Position numbers and translations under genes: made by a program
The notes under the pieces: generated by a model
The model's input: only the letters and a program-made list of their open reading frames with translations
The model's database searches: none
What the model was told of the DNA's origin: nothing
Shown here: positions 53,516 through 60,949 of the stretch, piece after piece
Layout of the letters: each line of letters starts with the position of its first letter
Position numbering within the stretch: the stretch's first letter is position 1
From: Actinomycetospora corticicola
GTDB taxonomy: Bacteria > Actinomycetota > Actinomycetes > Mycobacteriales > Pseudonocardiaceae
DNA length: 64,000 bases
Reading direction: 5' to 3'
Assembly: GCF_013409505.1 (NCBI RefSeq)
Contig: NZ_JACCBN010000001.1
Coordinates: 744,001 to 808,000 of the forward strand

Positions 53516-53716
53516 GTGCCTCGTCGGCGGATCACCGCGCTCGTCCTGGTCGGGCTCGCCATCGTGTGGCTCCCGCTGAACCAGCCCGTCGAGGGACCGA
53601 AGCTGCTCGTGCTCTCCGAGACGCACGCGATCACCACGGCCGACCTGCTGTCGGTCGCGCTCGTACTGGTCGCGGTGTGGCTGTGGTGGTCGGCCCGGCG
53701 GCGCCGGGACCGTTAG
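53516..53716 (+). CDS. Small two-helix membrane protein
   Basis: A 66-residue protein with a basic start (PRRRI), one helix at about 7-20 (ALVLVGLAIVWLPL), a short external loop with Glu/His/Thr, and a second helix at about 43-60 (LLSVALVLVAVWLWW) followed by ARRRRDR. By the positive-inside rule both ends are cytoplasmic. It follows the hydrolase by 10 nt and its stop overlaps the 3' end of the convergent MscL gene. The function is unknown. Confidence 0.55.
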   Translation: MPRRRITALVLVGLAIVWLPLNQPVEGPKLLVLSETHAITTADLLSVALVLVAVWLWWSARRRRDR

Positions 53717-54384
53717 CGCACGCCCGCCCGGCTGTGGCGCGGCGGCGTGTCGGCGGGGAACGGATGCGGCGGGGTCGGTCGGCCGGCCGGTGCCGCGTAC
53801 GAGGCGTGTGCGGGTGGCGCCGCGGCGTGGGCCGGTGCGGTCTCGGCGTCGTGGCCGCGCCGCGGCACGCTCGTCGGGGGCGGCGACACGGGCGGCGACA
53901 CGGGCGGGGCCGGCGGCATCGACGGCCGCATCGGCGCCGGTGCCGGCGCTCGCTCGGGAGCCGGGACGGGCGCCGGACCACGCCTGTCGTCGGGAACGCC
54001 TCGGGTGGCCTGGTCCTCGAGGAGATCGCGGATCTGGGTGAGCAGCTCGACGTCCGTCGGCTGTGCCGGACCCGCCTCCTCGCCGCGCAGGCGCCGGCTC
54101 TGCAGCGCCTTCATCGGGGCGACGACGAGGAAGTAGACGACGCCGGCGGTGATGAGGAACGTGATCGCCTGGTTGATGAAGTCGGCGTAGTCGAAGGCGA
54201 CGCCGCTCACGCGGACCGTGCCGCGGAACTGGTCGCCGCCGGGGGAGAGCAGCTGGATGAGCGGCTTGAGGAACGAGTCGGTGAAGGCGTTGACGACCGC
54301 CGTGAAGGCGGCACCGATGACGACCGCCACCGAGAGGTCGATGACGTTCCCGCGGAGCAGGAAGTCCTTGAATCCCTTGAGCAT
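53713..54384 (-). CDS. mscL: Large-conductance mechanosensitive channel with long Pro-rich tail
   Basis: A 223-residue protein. The N-terminal ~125 residues are MscL: MLKGFKDFLLRGNVIDLSVA (amphipathic helix and start of TM1), IGAAFTAVVNAFTDSFLKPL, then TM2 around AITFLITAGVVYFLVVAPMK. The cytoplasmic helical bundle (DVELLTQIRDLLED) is followed by about 80 extra residues rich in Pro, Ala and Arg, giving a protein much longer than the usual 130-150 residues. ATG 54384 follows GAGGA on the minus strand. It releases solutes at hypo-osmotic shock. Confidence 0.9.
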   Translation of the reverse strand: MLKGFKDFLLRGNVIDLSVAVVIGAAFTAVVNAFTDSFLKPLIQLLSPGGDQFRGTVRVSGVAFDYADFINQAITFLITAGVVYFLVVAPMKALQSRRLRGEEAGPAQPTDVELLTQIRDLLEDQATRGVPDDRRGPAPVPAPERAPAPAPMRPSMPPAPPVSPPVSPPPTSVPRRGHDAETAPAHAAAPPAHASYAAPAGRPTPPHPFPADTPPRHSRAGVR

Positions 54385-54564
54385 GGTGGTCCTCGGGCCG
54401 GGAGCTGGGGAGCTGGCGGCGAGGCTAGGGACCGGGTCCGGGGACCGTCTCGGTGCGGACGGTGGGTCGCGGCGGGCCGGGCGTGCGGTGCGGTGAGCGT
54501 GCCGGCGGCCGTCGAGCCGTTCCCGGACACCGCGCGACACGCGCCGCCGGGCGACCTGGCCGTC

Positions 54565-55041
54565 CTAGCCGGGGAGGGTGGTCGTCGTGGTCGTGCTGCG
54601 GGCCGTGGTCGAGCGGCGGGTCGAGGTGGAGGCCGCCGGGGACGCGGACCGGGTGCCGTTCCTGCTGGTGGGGATCACGGGCGGTGCCGCGACCGGGGGA
54701 GTGACGGAGGTGGGCGTGCCCGACGGGGGTGTGGCGGTCACGGCGGCGGGGGCCGGCGTCGGGTCGCCGGTCAGGGCCGCACCCATGCCGACGACCGCCG
54801 CGAGGCCGACCGCCGCCACTGCGCCCACGATCAGGAGCTTCGCCCGTGGTCGCGGCCGGCGGTGGTGCGTGCGGACGGGCGGCGCCGTGGCCTCGAACGG
54901 CCGCGTCGGCGGACGAACCGGGACGTCGTTGCCGGTGGGCGTCTCGTCGGCCTCCGGCGCGGAGTGGCGGCCGGTCGTCGACGGCGTGTCGGTGGGTTCC
55001 GGACGCGCGTGTCGCCCGGTCACCGTGCTCTGTTCGGACAT
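54565..55041 (-). CDS. Single-pass membrane protein with Pro/Thr/Ser-rich exterior
   Basis: A 158-residue protein of unknown function. The cytoplasmic N-terminus is polar, with two HARPEPTD/HSAPEADE-like pieces, and ends in a basic stretch (THHRRPRPRAK). One helix follows at about residues 68-90 (LLIVGAVAAVGLAAVVGMG), then a Thr/Pro/Ser-rich external part ending TTTTTTLPG. GGGAGG is well placed before ATG 55041 on the minus strand, supporting a real gene. Low complexity limits any inference. Confidence 0.6.
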   Translation of the reverse strand: MSEQSTVTGRHARPEPTDTPSTTGRHSAPEADETPTGNDVPVRPPTRPFEATAPPVRTHHRRPRPRAKLLIVGAVAAVGLAAVVGMGAALTGDPTPAPAAVTATPPSGTPTSVTPPVAAPPVIPTSRNGTRSASPAASTSTRRSTTARSTTTTTTLPG

Positions 55042-55305
55042 CGCGGCCTCCCGCCCTCACCGGGTGCAACGCGCGACACGCCGTGAGGTCACTCGACCGG
55101 ACGATGTCGATCACCCGGAGGTCGGTGTCCGAGAGCAAGATCCTGTCCAGCCGTGCGAAGTGGTCGATGAGCGAGCACGTCGCATGGCGCGACGAGATCT
55201 CGGCGGCGAGCAGGCACGACGGTCCGGACCGGTGAGCCGGGCACGGCGGCCCGGACCGGTGAGCCGGGCGGGGCGACCCGCGCCGACCCGCCGTCGGGAA
55301 GGGAG
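55042..55305. other. Intergenic region with a 19-bp direct repeat
   Basis: No gene is supportable here. CCGGACCGGTGAGCCGGGC occurs twice (55224-55242 and 55251-55269, period 27), and a CCCGCCGTCGGG motif lies at 55287-55298 close to the stop of the M20 gene. Confidence 0.5.
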
Positions 55306-56649
55306 CTACCGGGCCAGCGAGCGCAGGAGCAGCGTCTCGGCGAGGACGCAGCGCCGGAACATCGCGAGGTGCAGGCTCTCGTCGATGCCGTGCCAGCGGG
55401 AGGCCGGGTCGCCGACGCCCGTGACCAGCACCGTCGCGCCCGGGAAGGTGCGGGCGAACTCGGCGATGAAGGGGATCGTGCCGCCCATCCCCATCTCGAC
55501 CGTCTCCGACCCGAAGGCCGCGGACAGGGCCTCGCGGGCGAGGTCGTAGACCGAGCCCTCCGGCGACAGCGCGAACGGTTCACCGGACGCGTGCAGCGAC
55601 ACCTCGAGGCCTACGCCCCAGGGAGCGTTCCGCGCGAGGTGCTCCCGCACCGCCTCGAACGCCGACTCCGTGGAGTCGCCGGGGGCCAGGCGCACGCTGA
55701 TCATCGCCCGCGCCCGGTGCACGAGGATGTTGGCGGCGCCCTCGACGGCGGGGGCGTCGATGCCGAGCACCGCGATCGCGGGCTGCTGGGCGATCCGCTC
55801 CTCGACCGACCCGGTGCCGAGCAGGTCCACGCACTCGAGGACGCCCGCGTCGCCGCGGAACTGCTCCTCCGACATGCCGGGCACCTCGGAGGACCCCCGG
55901 ACCAGCCCCGGGACGGCCACCGAGCCCTTGTCGTCGTGCAGGGTCGCGAGCAGGCGGCACAGCGCGGTGAGCGCGTCGCCGGCCGGTCCGCCGTAGACCC
56001 CCGAGTGCACCGCGCGCTCGAGCATCGACACCTCGACGACGATGTTGGTCAGGCCGCGCAGCGAGGTGGTCAGGGCGGGGACGTCGACGGCGGGGTTGCC
56101 GGCGTCGGCGATGACGATGACGTCGGCGGCGAGGTCGTCGTGGTGCTCGGCGAGCAGCGCGGACAGCGTCGGCGAGCCCGACTCCTCCTCGCCCTCCACG
56201 AACAGCGTCACCCCCACCGGCGGGCGGCCGTCGTAGGCCCGCAGCGTGGCGAGGTGGGTCATCACGCCGGCCTTGTCGTCGGCGGCACCGCGGCCGTAGA
56301 GCCGGCCGTCGCGCTCGGTGGGCTCGAAGGGCGCGCTGGTCCAGAGCTCGTCGCCGCCGGTGGGCTGGACGTCGTGGTGGGCGTAGAGCATCACCGTCGG
56401 CTGCCCCTCGGGCGCAGGCCAGTGCGCCACGACGGCGGGTGCGCCGCCCTCGGCGCTGAGCACCGAGACCGACGCGGCACCGGCCTCGCGGGCGAGGGTC
56501 GCGACCGCGTCGGCACTGCGACGGGTGTCCTCCCGGTGCGCGGGGTCGGCCCAGATGCTGGGGATCCGGACGAGACCGTCGAGGTCGCGTCGGGCGTCGG
56601 GGAGCACCGCGTCGACGGCGGCCTGCAGATCGGCGGGAACGTCAGCCAT
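55306..56649 (-). CDS. M20-family metallopeptidase (dipeptidase/deacylase)
   Basis: A 447-residue M20 enzyme. Zinc ligands and catalytic residues are visible: His in MLYAHHDVQPTGG, bridging Asp in YGRGAADDKAGVM, the Glu-Glu pair in LFVEGEEESGSP, Asp in VIVIADAGNPA, and the C-terminal histidine in WHGIDESLHLAMF. A lid/dimerisation domain of about 110 residues is inserted. The pattern fits carnosinase-like dipeptidases. ATG 56649 is taken because upstream in-frame sequence is compositionally unlike a domain. It diverges from the MOSC gene. Confidence 0.85.
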   Translation of the reverse strand: MADVPADLQAAVDAVLPDARRDLDGLVRIPSIWADPAHREDTRRSADAVATLAREAGAASVSVLSAEGGAPAVVAHWPAPEGQPTVMLYAHHDVQPTGGDELWTSAPFEPTERDGRLYGRGAADDKAGVMTHLATLRAYDGRPPVGVTLFVEGEEESGSPTLSALLAEHHDDLAADVIVIADAGNPAVDVPALTTSLRGLTNIVVEVSMLERAVHSGVYGGPAGDALTALCRLLATLHDDKGSVAVPGLVRGSSEVPGMSEEQFRGDAGVLECVDLLGTGSVEERIAQQPAIAVLGIDAPAVEGAANILVHRARAMISVRLAPGDSTESAFEAVREHLARNAPWGVGLEVSLHASGEPFALSPEGSVYDLAREALSAAFGSETVEMGMGGTIPFIAEFARTFPGATVLVTGVGDPASRWHGIDESLHLAMFRRCVLAETLLLRSLAR

Positions 56650-56908
56650 GTCCGCGACCCTAAGACCCCCGGGCGGCCGCGACGCAGTCGAATTCGACGC
56701 ACGATCCCGACGGCCCGATGGGCTCGAACGGACCAACTTCCCCGGACGTCCCGTCCGAGTCGTTCCGCAGCTGCGGTGCGGGACGGGTGTTGCCGCCGTC
56801 TTCTCGGCCGACATCGCGATGCGATGTGCGCTGTTCGGGCGCCCGCCGTCCGGACCCCTCCGGTCGGTTCGGTTCGTCCGATAGATCCGACCGGGTACGA
56901 CGTCGCGC

Positions 56909-57787
56909 ATGACGATCGCCGCGATCTACCGCTACCCGGTCAAATCGATGCAGGGCGAGGCGCTCTCGCGCGCCACCCTCGACGAGCGCGGTGTGGTGGG
57001 CGACCGCGCCTACGCGTTGCTCGACGTGCAGACGGGCATCGTCGCGAGCGCCAAGGTGCCGAAGCGGTGGGACCAGCTGCTCCGCTTCTCCGCCGCCTTC
57101 GCGGGCGAGCCGGTGGCGGGGGAGCCGGCCCCGCCCGTCGTCATCACCTTCCCCGACGGCTCGACCCGCCGCAGCGACGATCCCGACGTCAACCAGGCCC
57201 TGTCGAGCGTGCTCGGCCGCGACGTCTCGCTGATCACGACCCCGCCCGACGGTGCGGGCTTCGAGGAGCTCTGGCCGGAGATCGACGACCTCGCCCCGCA
57301 GCACATCATCGACGCGACGATCGCGCGGCAGGAGGACACCGGCGAGGCGATCAGCCGCTTCGACGTCGCCGCCTTCGCGCCGCCCGGCCGCTTCTACGAC
57401 CTCGCGGCCCTGCACGTGATCACGCACTCGACCCTCGCGCGCCTCGGCGAGCTCGCCCCGGACAGCCGCTTCGACCCGCGCCGCTACCGGCCCAACGTGG
57501 TGCTCGACGACACCGAGCCCGGGTTCGTCGAGAACGACTGGGTCGGGCGAGAGATGTCGTTCGGCGACGACGTGCGGGTGTCGTACACCTTCCAGACGAT
57601 GCGGTGCGTCATGACGACCCTCGCGCAGGAGGACCTGCCCGAGGACCGCGACACGTTGCGCACGGTGGCGAAGCACAACCGCGTCGACATCGAGAAGAAG
57701 GAGGTCGCGGGGCGGTGGGCGTGTGCCGGGGTCTACGCGGACGTCACCGCCGGCGGTGAGCTCGCGGTCGGGGACGCCCATTCCTGA
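56909..57787 (+). CDS. MOSC-domain protein
   Basis: A 292-residue protein with the MOSC N-terminal beta-barrel start IYRYPVKSMQGEAL and ERGVVGDRAYALLD, and the C-terminal MOSC core with FVENDWVGREMSFGDDVRV and the cysteine in QTMRCVMTTLAQ. Relatives bind the molybdenum cofactor through that cysteine and reduce N-hydroxylated compounds (YiiM/mARC). A redox partner is not fused. It starts at ATG 56909 and converges with the HTH-ClpN gene, 9 nt between stops. Confidence 0.85.
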   Translation: MTIAAIYRYPVKSMQGEALSRATLDERGVVGDRAYALLDVQTGIVASAKVPKRWDQLLRFSAAFAGEPVAGEPAPPVVITFPDGSTRRSDDPDVNQALSSVLGRDVSLITTPPDGAGFEELWPEIDDLAPQHIIDATIARQEDTGEAISRFDVAAFAPPGRFYDLAALHVITHSTLARLGELAPDSRFDPRRYRPNVVLDDTEPGFVENDWVGREMSFGDDVRVSYTFQTMRCVMTTLAQEDLPEDRDTLRTVAKHNRVDIEKKEVAGRWACAGVYADVTAGGELAVGDAHS

Positions 57788-57796
57788 CGTCGGGTG

Positions 57797-58516
57797 CTAC
57801 AGCTCCTGGCTACCGGTCGCGGTGGCCAGGAGCCGGGCCACCTCCGCCTCGACCCGCTCCTTGTCGAGGCCGAGCCCGGTGAGCACACCCGTGCCGTCCT
57901 CGTCCTCGAGCAGGGCGAGCAGGAGGTGCTCGGTCCCCACGTAGTTGTGCCCGAGCCGCAGGGCCTGCCGGAAGGTCAGCTCGAGGACCTTCTTCGCGGC
58001 GGCGTCGAACGGGATGAGGGCGGGCGGCTCCTCGACCGGTTCGGGGAGCGTGGCGACGATCCTCCGGCGCAGCGCCTCCGGGGTCACCCCCTGGGCGGCG
58101 ATCGCGCGGGCGCCGAGGCCCTCCGGCTGGCTGAGCAGCCCGAGCGTCAGGTGGCCGGGCGTGATCTCGGGGCTGCGGGCCGACCGGGCCTCCTCCTGCG
58201 AGGCCACCACGACCGACCGCGCGCGGGGCGTGAAGCGCTTGAACCCCTCCTCGGGGTCGAGGTCGTTCGACCCGCCCTTCGGCACGAACCGTTTCTGCGC
58301 GGCCTGCTTGGTGACGCCCATGCTCCGGCCGATCTCGGTCCACGACGCCCCCGAGCGGCGGGCCTGGTCGACGAAGTGACCGATGAGGTGGTCGGCCACC
58401 TCGCCCAGGTGCTCGGCGGCGAGGACGGCGTCGGAGAGCTGGTCGAGCGGTTGCTCGTGCACTGTGGTGATGGAGCGGATGAGGTCGTCGAGGCGGACGT
58501 GCGGTGGTGAGGTCAT
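57797..58516 (-). CDS. HTH plus Clp-N repeat protein
   Basis: A 239-residue protein joining a helix-turn-helix (SGASWTEIGRSMGVTKQAAQKRF, about residues 67-88) to a double Clp N-terminal domain. The repeats start FKRFTPRARSVVVASQEEAR and later FDAAAKKVLELTFRQALRLG, each ending in a HLxLGLL/HLLLALL helix. Clp-N domains bind substrates or adaptors of ClpC/ClpB, but no ATPase domain is present. It may be a DNA-bound adaptor or stress sensor (inference). ATG 58516 lies 6 nt after a -10-like TACGGT, so the mRNA may be leaderless; ATG 58552 is less likely. Confidence 0.8.
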   Translation of the reverse strand: MTSPPHVRLDDLIRSITTVHEQPLDQLSDAVLAAEHLGEVADHLIGHFVDQARRSGASWTEIGRSMGVTKQAAQKRFVPKGGSNDLDPEEGFKRFTPRARSVVVASQEEARSARSPEITPGHLTLGLLSQPEGLGARAIAAQGVTPEALRRRIVATLPEPVEEPPALIPFDAAAKKVLELTFRQALRLGHNYVGTEHLLLALLEDEDGTGVLTGLGLDKERVEAEVARLLATATGSQEL

Positions 58517-58522
58517 GCGTCC

Positions 58523-58553
58523 ACCGTAGGTTGACGCCAGGCGCTCCGTCAAC
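58523..58553 (-). promoter_or_regulatory. Promoter and inverted repeat before the HTH-ClpN gene
   Basis: On the minus strand TTGACG (-35, 58547-58552) and TACGGT (-10, 58523-58528) are spaced by 18 nt. GTTGACG (58530-58536) and CGTCAAC (58547-58553) form a 7-bp inverted repeat that covers the -35, suggesting autoregulation. Transcription would start at or next to the ATG. Confidence 0.5.
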
Positions 58554-58573
58554 TGTCGGTGGACGTAGCGCTC

Positions 58574-59080
58574 TCAGTGCCCGGCGAGGGACCGGGCGCG
58601 CTCGAGGGCGTCCGGCGTGCCCTCGACCGCACGCCGGGCGACGGCACCCTCGAGGAGGAGGAAGAGGTACTCGACGCGGTCCGGGTCGTCGGTCAGCTGC
58701 TGGAGCACGTCGCGGACCGCCTGCTTGTGCGCCCGGATCACGGCGAATCCGGGATGGTCGCGGGGGAGCTCGGCGGCCGCCCGCTGGAAGCCGCAGCCGA
58801 GGTCGGTGTCGAACTGCGGGTGGACGAGGTAGGTGTCGAAGACCGTGTCCACGTCGGGCTTCGCCGCGAGGCGTTCCTGCAGGTCGGCCCACCAGCGGTC
58901 GTGCCGGCGCTGCAGGTACGCGGTGATCAGGGCGGCCTTCGATCCGAACTGGTCGTAGAGCGTCTTCTTCGTGACGCCGGCCGCCTCCGCGATCCCCGCG
59001 ACCCCCACCGCCGTGATCCCGTGCTCGTAGAACAGCGCCGAGGCGTGGTCGAGGATGCGCTGCCCGGCCGGGGTGGTCAC
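58574..59080 (-). CDS. TetR-family transcriptional regulator
   Basis: A 168-residue, rather short TetR protein. The HTH is VGVAGIAEAAGVTKKTLYDQFGSKAALITAYL (about residues 26-57), preceded by QRILDHASALFYEHGITA. The ligand part is only about 110 residues, as in small YxaF/LmrA-like TetRs. The GTG at 59080 ends next to operator sequences. It diverges from the HAD hydrolase gene and probably represses it. Confidence 0.85.
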   Translation of the reverse strand: MTTPAGQRILDHASALFYEHGITAVGVAGIAEAAGVTKKTLYDQFGSKAALITAYLQRRHDRWWADLQERLAAKPDVDTVFDTYLVHPQFDTDLGCGFQRAAAELPRDHPGFAVIRAHKQAVRDVLQQLTDDPDRVEYLFLLLEGAVARRAVEGTPDALERARSLAGH

Positions 59081-59088
59081 GACTTGAC

Positions 59089-59137
59089 GGTATACCGACC
59101 GGTGGGTCAAGGTCTCGGGTAGTCCGATCGGTATACC
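59089..59137. promoter_or_regulatory. Paired inverted operator sites between TetR and HAD genes
   Basis: GGTATACCGACCGGT (59089-59103) and, inverted, TCCGATCGGTATACC (59123-59137; reverse complement GGTATACCGATCGGA) share 13 of 15 positions. The two sites face each other across 19 nt, between the divergent starts at 59080 and 59153. They are good candidates for binding by the adjacent TetR protein. Confidence 0.7.
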
Positions 59138-59152
59138 TTGCTGGAGGCGGCC

Positions 59153-59869
59153 ATGATCCGAGCCCTGACCTTCGACGTCGTCGGGACGTTGATCGATTTC
59201 GAGGCGGGCATCCTGCGGTGCGTCCGCGGGTTCTCCTCCGTTCCCGACGACGGGTCGGTGCTCGCGGCTTTCGGGGCGGCCGAGGACGTGCAGCAACGTC
59301 GGACGCCGGAGCTGCCGTTCCCGGCGATGCTCGATCCCATCGGGGAGCGGCTGGCCGCGGACCTCGGGATCCCGGAGCTGGCCGGGTCGCCGTCGCCGCT
59401 GCGCGAGTCGATCGCGTCGTGGCCGGCCTTCCCCGACGCCGCGGAGGTGCTCGGCCGGTGGCGCGACCGGTTCCGGCTCGTGGCGCTGACGAACGCCGAC
59501 CGCGCGGCGGTCGCGGCCTGGGGTCCGGCGCTGGGGGATCCGTTCCACGACACCGTGACCGTCGACGAGGTCGGCGTGAACAAGCCCGACCCGCGCATGT
59601 TCGAGGCAGCGCTGGACAAGCTCGCCGGGGTCGGCATCGCCCGGGACGAGGTGCTGCACGTCGCGCAGAGCCAGTACCACGACATCGGCGCCGCGCACGC
59701 GCTCGGCCTGCGGACCTGCTGGGTGGAGCGGCGGCACGGGCAGGCGGGGACCGGGGCGACCCCGGCGGCGGCCGTCACGCGGCCCGACCTGCACGTCCAC
59801 TCGCCCGCCGAGCTCGACGAACTCCTACCGAGCGCGGCTGTGCTCGAGGGCGAGCGGGCGGCGGGGTAG
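59153..59869 (+). CDS. HAD-superfamily hydrolase (haloacid-dehalogenase type II-like)
   Basis: A 238-residue HAD protein. Motif I is LTFDVVGTLIDFEAG: the second Asp of DxD phosphatases is replaced (D-V-V-G-T), as in 2-haloacid dehalogenases. Motif II is LVALTNADRAA, motif III the lysine of GVNKPDPRMFE, and motif IV QSQYHDIGAAHALG. These fit a dehalogenase-like rather than a phosphatase function. GGAGG precedes ATG 59153. It is under the TetR sites and its 3' end overlaps a small antisense gene by 45 nt. Confidence 0.8.
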   Translation: MIRALTFDVVGTLIDFEAGILRCVRGFSSVPDDGSVLAAFGAAEDVQQRRTPELPFPAMLDPIGERLAADLGIPELAGSPSPLRESIASWPAFPDAAEVLGRWRDRFRLVALTNADRAAVAAWGPALGDPFHDTVTVDEVGVNKPDPRMFEAALDKLAGVGIARDEVLHVAQSQYHDIGAAHALGLRTCWVERRHGQAGTGATPAAAVTRPDLHVHSPAELDELLPSAAVLEGERAAG

Positions 59870-60103
59870 CGGGACGATCGGCGGCTCTGGTTCCGGGCCG
59901 GTCTCGTCGGCCCACGAGCGGAGGTGGCGTTCGTCGAGCGTGCCGCGTCGGGTCATCGCGATCCACGGTGCGGCCACCCAGCCGGCGACCACGACGGCGG
60001 CGGTCCCCAGCACCGCCGCCGTCGCCTGCCGCGGTCCTCGCGGGCATCCGCCCCCTCCCCCCGGCGGGGCGGTGCCTCGGTGCGAGCGACTCACGGACTC
60101 CAT
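59825..60103 (-). CDS. Small single-helix membrane protein (tentative)
   Basis: A 92-residue protein with a Gly/Pro/Arg-rich start, one helix (about residues 27-45, TAAVLGTAAVVVAGWVAAPW) and a Pro/Arg-rich C-terminus. Its last 45 nt are antisense to the HAD gene. No family is recognised; the hydrophobic segment and the ATG at 60103 are the only support. Confidence 0.4.
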   Translation of the reverse strand: MESVSRSHRGTAPPGGGGGCPRGPRQATAAVLGTAAVVVAGWVAAPWIAMTRRGTLDERHLRSWADETGPEPEPPIVPLPRRPLALEHSRAR

Positions 60104-60131
60104 GACACCCGTCGGGCCTTTCGTACGGCTT

Positions 60132-60941
60132 TCACCCTTCGCGGCGGGATTGCGCACCATCAGGCGTGTCCGGTCGTGTCGACCGAGCCCCGCGCTCGTG
60201 GAGCCACTGCGCGAGGTCGTGGGCGCCCTCCGCGGTGGCTGCGTCCCAGGGGCTCTGGTCGGACCACGGCGGCACCCGGTTGACGTCGGCCCCCCGGGCG
60301 ACGAGCAGTTCGGCGCAGCCCCGACGTCCGCCGTGGCAGGCGCCCCACAACGCCAGGTCGATCTCCTCTGCGGAGGGCGCCGGTTCGGTGGCGAGCAGGT
60401 CGGCGACGCGGTCGTCGAGGCCGAGGGTGGCCGCGTCGATCAGGGTGGTCGTGGCGCCTCGCTCGAGGAGGCGCCGGGCGACCGCCCACTGCTTGAACCC
60501 GCGCGCATCGGCGATCGGCGCACCGCCACCCAGGACCGCGCCCGGAGCCTCGATGTCGGCCCCCGCGTCGAGGAGCGCGTCGGCCGCCTCCACGTCGTCG
60601 CAGCTCGCGGCCCAGTGCAGGGGCGTCTCCTCGTGGGGTCCCCGGAACCGGGCGTCCACGTCGGCGCCGGCCGCGACCAACGCGGCAATGGTGGCTCCGA
60701 CCTGCGGGTGGTGCCCGGGCCAGTCGGTCGCGACGTGGAGCAGCGTGCGGGACTCCCTCGTGGTGCCGAACCGGGCGGTGGCCAGCCAGGGGTGCTCGCC
60801 GAGCAGTGCCTGCAGGTCCTGGACGCGGCCCTCGCGGATCGCCTCGACGGCTGCGACGGCGATCGGATCGCCGGCTGGAACGGTGTCCACGGATCGCAGT
60901 CCACCACGGGGTTCCGGGCCCACTGAGCGGGCCCGTTCCAT
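60132..60941 (-). CDS. Ankyrin-repeat protein
   Basis: An up to 269-residue protein of four to six ankyrin-like repeats: RTLLHVATDWPGHHPQVGAT, ALVAAGADVDARFRG, TPLHWAASCDDVEAADALLD, AGADIEAPG and AELLVARGADVN. The T-P-L-H-W-A-A and G-A-D signatures are clear. No catalytic domain is present, so it is probably a protein-binding module. ATG 60941 is 8 nt after the HNH stop, but a 7-bp hairpin (60915-60921/60929-60935) lies just inside, so GTG 60891 is a possible true start. Confidence 0.8.
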   Translation of the reverse strand: MERARSVGPEPRGGLRSVDTVPAGDPIAVAAVEAIREGRVQDLQALLGEHPWLATARFGTTRESRTLLHVATDWPGHHPQVGATIAALVAAGADVDARFRGPHEETPLHWAASCDDVEAADALLDAGADIEAPGAVLGGGAPIADARGFKQWAVARRLLERGATTTLIDAATLGLDDRVADLLATEPAPSAEEIDLALWGACHGGRRGCAELLVARGADVNRVPPWSDQSPWDAATAEGAHDLAQWLHERGARSTRPDTPDGAQSRREG

Positions 60942-60949
60942 GCTCGTCC

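Noticed and set aside
55089..55583. Minus-strand open frame overlapping the 3' end of the M20 peptidase gene
   Set aside because: Out of frame with the peptidase, Arg/Pro-rich, no start signal.
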